A DNA stretch of 64,000 nt. Source: Parelaphostrongylus tenuis. Taxonomy: Eukaryota; Nematoda; Chromadorea; Rhabditida; Metastrongylidae. Below, piece by piece: positions 1 through 10,336 of this stretch (position 1 is its first letter; each line of letters starts with the position of its first letter). A program made the translations under genes and the position numbers. Location: the NCBI GenBank assembly GCA_019055375.1, contig JAHQIW010000451.1:186001-250000 (forward strand), written 5' to 3'. The notes below the pieces were generated by a model. The model was not told where the DNA came from. It did not search any database and was given only the letters and a program-made list of their open reading frames with translations.

Positions 1-720
1 CGGATTCTTTCTCTCATTTGCAAGACACGGAATACTCCTAGCATCGACATGGGGAAATGGTGGCAAAAGTTTTGGTAAAAGTGACGTAACTCCATAGAAT
101 TCGCTAAGAATGGCTGGCGATCGGTCGCGGTTAGCACTTATCATTGGCTCTCTAGCGCAGCTAACTTAGGGCTTCACCAAAACTCTTCTAAATCTCAACA
201 TTATCAGTGATGAATACCAGAACCCTCGAGCAATAGCCGACTGGAAATTTGAAGACTTTCGTGAATAATAGATGCGTGTAGACAAATCGATTGGAATAAA
301 ATGAGGGAAGAAGAGTGAAAGGAGAATGATCTGCACAACATCGATGTCATATAGAATCACGAAAACGAGAATTTTGAATTTCACTATTGCTGAAGATTGG
401 GTCGCTTTTTCTCATCAATTGTTTAATGTTAAACCAGCTTATACTCATACAGAAACGACTGAAAAGTAGCCTAAAGCTCACTCTCCATCCCTCTTTTACA
501 ACTTTTTCTCCACTGTGAACTCTCTTTTTACGCTCTGTCTCCTAAACTACTTTCGGGGCGGCATCAATTTTTCAGCTAGGCTGCCGCGTTATCCAAGATG
601 AGTCTCGAATTTTTTTATTACCGCTATATGTATTTCATTACAGATTGTACAAGGAAAGTGGGCGTTTTCACGTACCACTGTTTTGTTGTGCAATCACTAA
701 TTTTTTCATAAATATTAATT
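1..720. other. No gene recognised
   Basis: I see no coding exon with usable splice sites here. A 72-residue minus-strand reading frame at 166-384 has low-complexity hydrophobic composition and no recognisable motif, so it is not called. No repeat family from the rest of the window is evident. Confidence 0.4.
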
Positions 721-724
721 ATTT

Positions 725-990
725 CACGAGGTCAATGGTTCGATCTCGCGCTCATGGCTCACCAAGCCATCCATCCCTCCGGGGTCGGTAAATTGGTACC
801 AGACAGGTCTCAAGCTTGTCTGGGAGAATAAGCAGCACTGACTCGGTTCAGCAGGAGGCCAACGCGAGTCATTGTAAAGGCCAGATGTGCATTCAAACAC
901 CTCAAACGAAGTTAAAAATTGAAGTCGAATGCATGGCGCATCCCTCAGGGATTGATCAACGCCGAGAGCTTTATCCTTTTTATCCTTTAT
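725..990 (+). repeat. tRNA-derived SINE, 5'-truncated copy
   Basis: Copy of the commonest repeat in the window. It lacks the A-box half and begins near the B box (GGTTCGATCTC). It then runs through the shared body: the CCATCCATCCCTCCGGGGTC block, the GGTAAATTGGTACC block, the CGCGAGTCATTGTAAAGG block and the tail region CAGGGATTGATCAACGCC. It ends in a short run of TTTATCC-like units. The other copies lie at 10.9, 18.7, 42.9, 45.6, 55.3, 60.8 and 62.1 kb. Homology among the copies is seen directly; the SINE class is inferred from the pol III promoter boxes in the full-length copies. Confidence 0.85.
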
Positions 991-1036
991 TAATTATTTA
1001 GCTTTTCCTTGGCAATCGGATTATATTCTGTAACGG

Positions 1037-1232
1037 ATATAACATGTTTTGATCTTTTAGGTCCAGTGATATATAGGCGCCTGTTTCGCCCCATTGGGAT
1101 TCATCAGTACCACCTTCCCTCGGTTTAGCCGTTTCCCTGAGGTTAAATATCCTCTATAGAGTCCTAGTAGGACAAAACAAGCGCCTGTATACCTCTGGAC
1201 CTAACGGCTCAAAACATGTTATATCCTTTCAG
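1037..1232. mobile_element. MITE with about 50-bp terminal inverted repeats
   Basis: The left end GGATATAACATGTTTTGA is matched by the reverse complement of the right end, TCAAAACATGTTATATCC. The match continues inward for about 50 bases with few differences, through the TTAGGTCCAG and AGGCGCCTGTTT blocks. The roughly 95 bases between the arms have no reading frame. This is the form of a short non-autonomous DNA transposon. No second copy was seen in the window and the superfamily is not assigned. Confidence 0.7.
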
Positions 1233-1239
1233 ATTATAG

Positions 1240-1770
1240 CTTTTTGAGCGAGTCTGTTTAAAAAGCGGTCGATAGAAGAGGTATTCTTCTGTAGTTAGTG
1301 TATAACGTTACTGACTCTCAGCTGCTTCTAAGGCTTTCAGTTCATGCGATATTCGCTAACTCCATAGTAATTCTTTACATTTGATTATCCAACTATCTAA
1401 AAGATGTTGTGCCCTCATACTTTTGTGAACACAGTATCACGTCCTCTACCCGTTTTATGCTCGATCGTTTAAGCTTTCTGAATGTGATGTGGAGCCGTCT
1501 CGTCTTCAATCTTCACTGATATCTTTCGAAATTTTAGAACATTAGTATTAGAACGTTGCAAAATTTCCTTCTAACTTGGCAGCATTTCTAGATCGGGAAT
1601 TGCGGACAACTTTGCACCTCATACAATACTCAAACAGAGAGTGACTTTCTCAATACCAGTAATTTTGAGAGTTGTTTACAGCCTAATCAAAGACAATGTA
1701 ACAGCCTGAAATCTTGGCTGCTGAGCAGTTGAATTGTAGTGTTTCGAATTAATTGAGAAGAAAAAGTTTA
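1240..1770. other. Intergenic, nothing recognised
   Basis: No exon with paired splice sites, no repeat family member and no low-complexity tract was seen in this stretch. Confidence 0.35.
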
Positions 1771-1772
1771 CC

Positions 1773-2090
1773 GAATGTTGAGTGATCTGCAAAGCTTTGA
1801 TGTCCGGCGGAAATCGAACCCATATTTCACCCTTCCTGGAGGCGTGTGCTTTCTAGTTCCACTACCGACGTGTGTTTTGCGACCACTCTTTTAGCGCAAT
1901 AGTGAATCAATCTGTTAGCAACAACCCGTCAACGGCTTAGCCTGAAAAGCCATTTCGGCATTGATACCAGCTCATGGGAGAGAAAAAAAAGCTTCATAAG
2001 TGCAATTGGTTAGCACGCGCCCCCGAAAAGGGTGAAATACGAGCTCGATTCCCATTTAGCGTAAGTTTTTGCCCATCACTCAACATTACT
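1773..2090. repeat. Palindromic element with two facing tRNA-like arms
   Basis: The ends are inverted copies of each other: AATGTTGAGTGAT on the left, ATCACTCAACATT on the right. The right arm reads as a tRNA-like pol III promoter: GGTTAGCACGCGC for the A box and GAGCTCGATTCCC for the B box. The left arm reads the same way on the minus strand, with GGTTCGAT-type bases at about 1805-1820. Related elements lie near 22.6, 39.1, 43.5 and 53.6 kb. It may be an inverted-dimer SINE or a MITE that captured a tRNA-like sequence; this was not resolved. Confidence 0.6.
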
Positions 2091-2607
2091 AGATATGTTT
2101 GTAACATCATACCATCGCTTGAGAAATCGGTTATATAAAAGGAATTCTCAACGATCAAAAAGTTTTTATCAGATCTTTAGCGAATGATAATGAAAGATGA
2201 GAGGGTGGCAGAGCAGATCGTCGTGAAAACATCAATACGAACACATAGCAGATTTTTATGCTGAAGTCACTAGTATAAAATTGGCATTAGAACACAGTTT
2301 TCCGAGATCACTTTTTTTTCTTCTTTCCGCTTCGCCGAAACTTCCGAAAGCGCCGGCAGCACAGTGATAGAGATACCAAGTAGTATTACATGAACGTTCA
2401 CTCTTTCTACCATCACCCAGATCAGTCTCCCAGGGTCGTGGGGAGTTGGCATTTAGTATTAAGTTTTGTGAGAAGGTCGCTCTGATCTGTTTAACTGTAT
2501 GTGCGCTTTAGAGCGAGTTATTCCTGAGATCCAGTGAAAATCAGTGTAACCAGCACTTGAAGTCTGTTTTGAGAAACACAGCGTATGCGAGCAGCTGCCA
2601 TACTCAC

Positions 2608-5600
2608 TCGCAAATCGGAAAACTTTCTAGAACGCGGGAAGGACTGAAATTGCAGTATTGATGGAATAGGCACAATATGTGCAACTATACTTTGAGATAA
2701 ACAAATGAGGTACTTGGGTTACCGGATTGTGAAATAAACTCAGTGAATCCGCTCCATAACGTCCACTTAATCTTCTAGTCAGTCAACGACAAATTTCCAA
2801 CCACCTTGGAAAAACTCCTGCCCTACATAGTGGCAAATCTTGGAACGTTTAGATTCTCGTATTGGAAGGCTGCATCTTCAGAAAATTTAAGGCCTATGCC
2901 AAGTCTAACAGTTGAATCCTCAATAAGTATGTCAACTGAAGTCAACTTCGCTTCGTCATCGACTTTATTTTCTCTTGAAACAAACGTGATACACAAAATT
3001 AAAACACAAGGAGGGACACAATAAAAGAATAATAAATAAGTGGCAAACAAAGGAACCGGCTTTACAAGTAATGGATTGCAAAGAAATTTCAGTAGTTGGA
3101 TTTTGCGGGTTTCGATGGCAATGATTACTCCAGATATTTACGGCCTCTGACCAATGAGTATTTGCGGCGTTTTCTTGGGCTTGGCTAAAAGACGTTTCTC
3201 TTCTAAGTAATATTTCGAATAAGTATCGGATGGTTTTACGAATCGTTAAAAAACTCCTCCATGAATTGGAAAGCGGCTTACTCTTAGCAGATCTTCGATC
3301 ATAAAGCCAGTTTTGCGTCTTTTAGGTGCTTTCAGAGGTGTTTCCGCTAAAGGTGCTGTAGCTACCATATTCTCGGGAATATTCTCCTGTTTAGGAGCTT
3401 CTGGTGTGAGCACTGGAGGCGGAGTTGAACACTGCTGGTTAGCGCTGGAAATGGTACGGTATGAGAGATAGAAAGAAGCATGATGAATCCGAGATAAAAA
3501 TAGAGTGGGAGAGAAAGAGAGAAAAGAGGGGGAGAGAAAGGGAGCGAGAGAGAGCGAGAGGGAGGGGTGAATTGAAAAGACCGTCTGAAAGCGAACCTGA
3601 TGATTTGTTGAATATAAATTTTGCTTTCGCAGCTTTCGTCGCTTTCCTTGTTTTCGGGTTGCATAATATTTTCCTTGTTTTCTGTGTCCCCAGTGTCCTG
3701 CTTGCTTTCAAGCTTCGTAGTGCTTTTACTGCTGCCAAAACAACGCTAAAATTCCTCTAATCACTGCTTTGTTGAAGAAATTTATCTCTGCAAACTTTAT
3801 GAGAAACAATTCATCTTTTTTTTTATGCTGGTGAAAGTCTCTAACCTCGTACCATTCCTCCACCTCACGATCAAACTCTGATGCTCGATTGATTAATCGG
3901 TCCGATTTATCCTAAATATATTGAAAATTACAATAATCGTCTACCCTGAGGCTAACACCATTGTTGCCTGGCTATCGAAAAATTTTCTGCGAGGAAGAGG
4001 AAGCTTGCGGGAAATGGCGGTACATGAAACAAAGTAATGTCGAATTATGAACGAATGAAAATGGTATGATAGCTGTATGTTACATGATGTATACGACGCA
4101 TATGACTGGTGACATGAAATTTATCGTAGAACGATGAATGAGAACAATGCGGACACTGAAATAGAGGCCGCCGAACGTGATGTTGCAGAAGGTGACGTCT
4201 TGGTCCTAAAAAAGCGACCAAATATGACGAAAAAAAGTTCCGTTGAAGTTTAGGGAAGACCTACCAAATAGTTTACTAAGTGGATATTTTGGCCTATTAA
4301 GTGAGTGTTTTAGCTTATTACGTGAACGTTAAGCACAGATGCACCACCGACAGTCATGTCTCATTAACCATATCCTTTCGCACTTTATACTTCAGCAATT
4401 AACGAACGTTGTTACGATAAGTAGAGATTTCACTCATCTTGACTTCTCTTTCCTTCTTTAGTGATGTTCACTTTGCATACATTGCAATACGTTTTCTTAT
4501 AACCTCGGACCACATTTCGAATAACTGGTGTTGCGGAACTTGACGATGACGAGAGGAAACCCGAATCTGTCTGAAATATCATTTCGAGCGAATAATAATG
4601 AATTGGAGAAATTGATCATTTCTGTTATCTCCGACTATTTCGAACTCTCTGGCATCTACGCTCTTTCTGCTGTTTTTTAGGGTCTTAGTAGTCACTCAGT
4701 AGCTTAGATCTATACATTATCAATTATGTGTTTTATTGGAAAAGCCTTTCCATTGCGCAGCAGCAGCAAAAACAAAATTATGTTTCACACGCGGCATGTT
4801 TTCGCTGGATAGAACTCTTACCCCTACACTCTTAGCATCACTCGATAGCTTAAATTTCGATGATTTTAAGAGTGCACTTGGTTTCTAGAAAAACATTCTT
4901 AGAGTGGTGTTGCAGCTAGAAAAAGATCACCTTTTACCTTTGATGCGCATTCTTTGCTCGGTTAGGGTGTGTGAATGACTCTGTGGATGAAATTTCGCAA
5001 CATTAGCAACAATGAGCACCGAGGTGGTTGGAGCTTGTGGATGGTCTACTACAGACGCCCAGTAGTTATTTGATAGCACAAATTCAGATGATTCCGAGCT
5101 AAGTGTGATCTTCAAAAAGTCTTCATTAGAGAAATGAAGATTGCGCCGCACTTTTGGTCTTAGGCTGAAGAGTAGGCTTATGCTTTTCGAATCGTCTATT
5201 TTGGTAATGCAAAGTAAAAGTGAGAAGCTCACGCCCATCAATGACAGAATGCAGTTTATTCTACAGTTCTAATATGGAGAAATCATAACTTTCCGCGAAA
5301 CAAAGAACGAATCTACAATAAGTGACTAAAGTCGCTCTCTTTCAAGGCGGCACCGAGATCGCTGCGTGAATCGCGATTTGAGAGCGGAGAAGATAAATGG
5401 TAACTTTTTTTTGGCTGCAACAGCGCTCTAAAACCTTATCAAAAATCAGGCAACTTTTGAGATCGCTGAGATTTAAGCTATCGATTGATACTAAGAGTGT
5501 GGAAAAATTCTTTGTCCAGCAAAAACACGCCAGATGTGAAAAATTAACTTTATTTTAGCCACCACATCACACTAGAAAATGTTCCAAAAAATTATAGACT

Positions 5601-6116
5601 TTTCTAGATCTAAGATATCGATCGAACACAAAGACTCAAAAAAGCAGGTAAGGGCGTGAGCCACAAGTGCTGAAGAGTGGTCGAAAATAACAGAAGAGTA
5701 GAATTCTACAAATTACTTTTCATTTAAATTTTCCGTTGATTTTAAAACTTATGGCGGCATTGTTAGAGCAAATATTCTATTCCATACAACAGAAAACCAA
5801 ACACTTTCTGAACACATTATCCACTACCATTAATATTTCCCTATTTGGACCAAATGCCAAGTCAAATTAACACGAGAACTCACTAGTGATGTGCTTTCAG
5901 ATGATGTTTGTGATCGAAGCAAGCGCTTACTAACGCTGATTTCCGATGAAGAACTGCGAAGCAATGATGCGGATTGATTCACGGAGGTACTGGTGAGTTT
6001 TCCGAGACTTTCATTGCTGTTGTAGTATTGCGAGTACGGTGAATAGATGTTAGATGAGATAAGCGATTGTGGCAGTTGTGGATAAAGACCAACATACGGT
6101 GTCGATGTGAAAAATT
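2608..6116 (-). CDS. Ser-rich protein with eh1-like motif, partial, unrecognised
   Basis: Five minus-strand exons join in phase: 5884-6116, 3846-3911, 3597-3745, 3282-3444 and, less certainly, 2608-2643. Splice sites are good (TTTTTTGCAG, ATATTTAG, AATTTTAG, TTTCCAG and TTTCAG acceptors; mostly GTGAGT, GTTAGA and GTAAGC donors). The visible product is about 214 residues. The first exon is rich in Ser, Tyr and Pro (GLYPQLPQSL, SQTSSESTSL). A short charged exon follows (DREVEEWYE), then a Lys/Glu/Asp region (ENKENIMQPENKESDE), a Pro-rich stretch and KAPKRRKTGFMIEDLLR. FMIEDLL resembles the engrailed-homology-1 motif of homeobox and other repressors, and KRRK could be a nuclear signal. No DNA-binding domain was found, so a transcription-factor role is only a guess. 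Start and stop are both missing. The intron at 3912-5883 carries a foldback element. Confidence 0.6.
3478..3580. repeat. GA-rich low-complexity tract
   Basis: A purine-rich run of GAGAGAAAGA and GAGCGAGA units. It fills most of the short intron between two exons of the minus-strand Ser-rich gene, where it reads as a pyrimidine-rich tract leading towards the acceptor. It opens long reading frames on both strands (Arg/Glu-rich on plus, Leu/Ser-rich on minus) that are not genes. Confidence 0.8.
4760..5580. mobile_element. Foldback-type element with about 100-bp inverted arms
   Basis: The left arm contains TTTTCGCTGGATAGAAC, ACACTCTTAGCATCACTCG and ATAGCTTAAAT. Their inverted counterparts lie at 5465-5575 (TTGTCCAGCAAAAACACG, TACTAAGAGTGTGG, ATTTAAGCTAT). 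The centre carries a GC-rich GATCGC...GCGATTTGAG segment like those in the elements at 23.3, 28.7 and 45.7 kb. It sits in an intron of the minus-strand Ser-rich gene. The 104-residue minus-strand frame at 4927-5241 lies in its body and shows no transposase motif, so the element looks non-autonomous. Confidence 0.6.
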
Positions 6117-6119
6117 CTG

Positions 6120-6507
6120 CAAAAAAGCGAGATCGCCCAGTCCATCATAAGGTATTTGCGTTGATGAAACACTTCCTTATTGTGAGGTTTTCCTTGTCGA
6201 ACAAGTGAAATTTGATATTTTATGCATCGTTACTGTTTATGCAATATCATTTAGTGTATCTCATGATCCTTCTGGTGCAGTAAATGTAAATATTTAATAA
6301 ATAAATGAATGCTAGACGACTGAGAGAAATCTCTAGTGATGCAGTCTGGTTCTATTGCATTTAGATTTCTTAAGCTGGTTCGGATAAAATTATTTTATGT
6401 AGCATTTTGTGTGACTAAAAGCATTAATCAGCTTTCTTTATTAATATAGAATTTACAGTTATCTATATGAGTAGCTCTACATCCGTTCATTCAAAGTGGA
6501 AACCCAA
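6120..6507. other. Spacer between two minus-strand genes
   Basis: This stretch lies between the stop of one minus-strand gene (6508) and the first visible exon of the next (6116). It contains the putative poly(A) signal at 6437-6442. No coding exon was seen. Confidence 0.4.
6437..6442 (-). terminator. Putative poly(A) signal AATAAA
   Basis: TTTATT on the plus strand is AATAAA on the minus strand, about 65 bases past the stop codon of the minus-strand gene ending at 6508. That is a usual distance for nematode cleavage signals. The hexamer is common by chance in AT-rich DNA. Confidence 0.45.
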
Positions 6508-8066
6508 CTAATACCGCTTTTTGTCGAAGTAGGGTAAGTCAGTTGCCGTTTCCTCGACGTCGACCGAAATTTTGGGTGTTGGCTAAAAAAAATATTGTAC
6601 AGTCATTTGAACTTAAAATAATGAAATTGTAAAAGAAAGGACGTGGTTTATGACGTCACAGGATAATACAATAAAAGGTTTTCAAAATGGTGGAGTCGTG
6701 TCTATCGTAATCACCTTGTCACGTAGTACTTCCGAGATTTTCATCAGATGCGGACGCCGTTCTCTTAAAAACCCAAACCGACTTCGGAAATACTGAAAAT
6801 AGCTTCTAGAAAGACTATTCAGATGCCAAAAATTAGTAAACCATAAGCAGTAGTGCGAATACGTAATTTTTGAAAATTGTTCTATTTTTACATCTATACA
6901 CCAGCTGTTTTCAACGTAAAATTATAATCAAATATCAAATTTGGGACCCTCACTTTCCAGTTCAAGTTTATTTTCAGTCCTTACAAACTTACTTTGAGAC
7001 AGCCTAAAGACCTTAACTTCTACTATCATTAAGCCTCATTAAATCTACATGACATTTGAATACGGTAGAAAAGTATGAAAAAAAAACTGAAGTACTTTTA
7101 AAAACTGCACTGTTGACTTCTGCCGATGTGCAAAAATTGTAAGAATATGCATGCCATTTCTTATCTTTATATATGACCTCCATCATTGCTCCCTTTATTG
7201 TCACTTGTGGTAATGTTTTCGCTGCATCTAGCGTGACAGAACGTCTTGCGGATAGTTGTGCACGGGTCGGACGAGTTCACACTTCAGCGATTCCTCTTGG
7301 CAAAACACTCGGTTTCAGGTCACACTTTGGTGTGATTCGTTGATTTTGGGTTAATTAGACGACGTTCTGACGGGCCATACCGACCTCAGAATCTCATATT
7401 GTGACTTTCACAGGAGAGCAACTGATGTTGGTCCATGAAGTATCTGTGAAAACATGCTTGTCGACCGATAGGAAAAGAACACCATTGAGCCCACTGTTCC
7501 TTGTTGAAAGATGTTCAGACAAGCAAGTAAGCTAGTACAATAACACAGTGATTTGAGAGTAAATGAAAACCTTACGAACACAGGGTCTGATAATGAAGCC
7601 TATTTTATAATGTGCGTAGTTTTTATGGCGATAAAAAATAAAAAGATGGATAAAAAATAATCTTTATCAAAAATTTTACCTACCGTACTCCTGAAGTAAC
7701 CATACGGTAATAGTGATAAGTTGATAAGCTTGAAAACGGAGACGATATGAACGCATTTGAAATGATTGTGCTCTAAATGATAACCCTTATCAACACAAAA
7801 CTTAGAAGTGAGATCATTTCAGTAAAGCAACTCCAGCTCATAGTGGGTTTATAATCATATGGTCTAAAATGCTAATTTTTTCACTTTTCACTTTTCAGTT
7901 GAGGGAATTCTGCCCATGTATAGGGTCTTGAGCGTTAAATCAAGAATGAGCAGTCAATTAGATGAAACCTAGAAATTTTCACGAGATTTTTTAGCATGAC
8001 GATATGGTTGCCTTTTTGATGCTAAACGGGAAGCACATGCGGCTCTCCAGAAATTCTTATTCGCTG
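6508..8066 (-). CDS. 3' end of an unrecognised gene
   Basis: Two well-supported minus-strand exons, 6715-6792 and 6508-6582, join in phase 0. Acceptors are GCTATTTTCAG and TTTTTTTTAG, and the donor is AAG/GTGATT. They encode YFRSRFGFLRERRPHLMK, then SEVLRDK joined to PTPKISVDVEETATDLPY, then FDKKRY and a TAG stop. A third small exon, 8028-8066 (QRIRISGEPHVLP), has a good acceptor (CATTTTCAG) and the right phase, but a weak donor (GTTTAG). The tail is hydrophilic and basic with no signal peptide or membrane segment, so it looks like a cytosolic C-terminus. I do not recognise the family. The rest of the gene should lie at higher coordinates but was not found. Confidence 0.55.
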
Positions 8067-9700
8067 CTGAAAATGCAAGGAGGTCAGAAGCTTTGAAGTG
8101 GTTCATCCTTTATTCTTAGTATCGAAGTCAGGTATTGAATCAAATTTTCTTCTAGTATGTAAATGACCCATCGCATCTGCTGCCGGGTTTGAGCAATTTT
8201 TGCGTTCAAATCGTGTAATTACATCCATCATCCAAAAAACTCTCCGAGTTATCGTATGAGTTCGGCCGCTGCTCAGAGATTGTTTAATATGTAAATCGCG
8301 TTGAACACTGGCCACGTCGAGTCCTCGTTGAGTCTTGAAATTGCTTAGCTTTCCACGTGATTTTGAGGGAGTGAGCTGAGATTATATTAGCCTGGCAAAT
8401 CCTGATCCCGGATGCTTCAGTGGCATTAGAAGCTCTGGACGAAGCCGAACCGACACGGTGCTAATAATCAAGGCATCAGTAGCAATGCTACGTTTGCACT
8501 TTCTTTAAGATTGACGAAAGTATTTTCGAGGAACATAGGCAAAATGCAAATTAACAAGGGCAGAAAGAAGATAGAAGATAAGAAATATCGTTACAATCAG
8601 TTTGGATCTATTCAGAAGAGAAGATAAATATACCATCGTGTTACATTTGAGATGTTTTACCACTGTAATCTGCTGCCTAACTCTTCATGTCTCTGCTTTT
8701 TTTTCATGGGAAGAAAGCAAGTTTAGCACTTTAAAGTTTACGCTAAGGGTTAGCCGTCATTAATTTAGAGAAAAGCTTGGGATGCCTAAAATTCTGACTA
8801 AAAAGCAGAAGCTTAAAACGATTCCTCTCGCCAATCTATCCACCTTGGCGAGAAAACTTCACACCAACAAATTTTTACGAACGAATGTTCAGTAAAGGAA
8901 CGACGTAAGTTTATTTTTGATATTGAAGAATTATTTTTTTCTTCTATCATAAATTAATTCCTATTGAGATTTTTTCTTTCCTATTTTTCGACCGAACATC
9001 CGAAGCGAATACGATTTGTGATGCTACGCTTGATCAGCCTTTATGTGATTGGAGACTGTCCAAAAACCGTATTAGTGTTCTCCATTTCAAAACCAAAATG
9101 CTCATAATAAGATGACGCCATTCCAGTCTAAACTCTCCTTTATCTACTCACTCATTTTTTGACAGCAAACAATCTCTGAAAGCATTTTTGTTCAGTTATC
9201 ATTAATTTGAATTTTTTGCGTTGACGCTTAGATAGCGACAGCTAAGTAGATGCAGTAAAGACAATGATGTGCCATACTTTCTGTTTTCTTTTTCTTCGGC
9301 CACTTTTTCAAGAAACGAAGGCCTTGTATTTCTGCGACGGTTGATGTAATCTTGTGTAGTCCCAAAACATTTTGAACTGTATCACTTGAGTCTTACTAAT
9401 TCGATTAAATACATGTCTAACAACTTCTGTTCACAGACTTTTAAAGAGGACCTCCAGCTGTATTTCAGTATAGCAGCGTGGATTCCATAACTATTCAGTA
9501 GTTGCCGTTTTTTCCTAGTACATTCGTTCGCTGGTCGTCATTCTTTATCACCAAGATGTCCGCCCTTCGTTCACCTTTACAATTCCGTTACCGGCATCAT
9601 GCCGTCGGGAAAGAAATCTCCTTGATAACGTCTTCCATACTTGACCTTATAAAGGGTCGACATTCGACCGGAGAAAAATTGAAAGCTATTGGGGAAAAAG
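6793..9700. other. Intron or intergenic sequence, mostly unassigned
   Basis: Apart from the weak exon at 8028-8066 I could not assign function here. A 70-residue minus-strand frame at 8103-8315 and mixed-frame open sequence around 9500-9720 were considered, but neither shows a recognisable domain. No member of the repeat families described elsewhere in the window was seen. Confidence 0.3.
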
Positions 9701-9714
9701 GAAAGGAAACAAGA

Positions 9715-9750
9715 TGAACATAGAGACAAAAGAATGGAGGACAGTGAAGG
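9715..9750 (+). CDS. Candidate first coding exon of the SPE-42-like gene
   Basis: An ATG at 9715 opens MNIETKEWRTVK and ends at an AAG/GTGATT donor in phase 0, which fits the phase of the next exon at 10337. The frame is open further upstream (RRKIESYWGKRKGNK). An overlapping frame starting at 9556 (MSALRSPLQFRYRHHAVGK) is an alternative. There is no homology evidence for either, so the N-terminus remains a guess. Confidence 0.25.
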
Positions 9751-10336
9751 TGATTTTACTAGGAATAGGTTTACTGGTTGAGAAGGTTTGAAATTTTTGA
9801 TAATGTATTTCAACTAACACAGTATATGCCATATTATAGAATTGTGAGTAATAGGCAAACTGTCCTAGTGAAAATACCATGCTGGTATTTTTGCAAGTCG
9901 TTTCAACTCAGCCATGGTTCGCTTTACAAACAGTTTGAAGAGCAGCTTGATTTTTCTCAAGGGGTGTTTGAGTGAGAGTCAGTTTGGTAAATTATTCTGG
10001 AACTGGTTCAAATATTGAATTTACTCCGAGGCCTTAGTGATTGTTATTTACATCGACTAATAGGTTGCATAATTTATGTGAAGATCGCTTAGTTATGCGA
10101 ATAAAATATCTGTTTCATAAAGGTGGCCATTATTTAATAACACAGGCATGGAGTTTTGAAGAATTGTAGAATGTTATATGATTTCCGTTTGATCCTGTAC
10201 TGGATTTCACAATTTAATCAGGCACGTCCTAAGGGTTCAGCAGAGAGTCGCCCGTTTATATGGTTGGATTGTAATAAGCTGTTCATTGAAATGAGCTAAG
10301 GTGGAAGGAGCGCGTAAAATATAGAAAAAGAGTCAG

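Noticed and set aside
3439..3760. Overlapping 99-100 residue frames on both strands
   Set aside because: They are produced by the GA-rich tract in an intron. The real exon in this area is 3597-3745 in a different frame, which joins in phase with its neighbours.
6116..6508. Joining the 3'-end gene at 6.5 kb to the Ser-rich gene at 6.1 kb as one gene
   Set aside because: The exon ends in an in-frame stop. The only alternative donor (GCG/GTATTA) leaves the wrong phase for the exon at 5884-6116.
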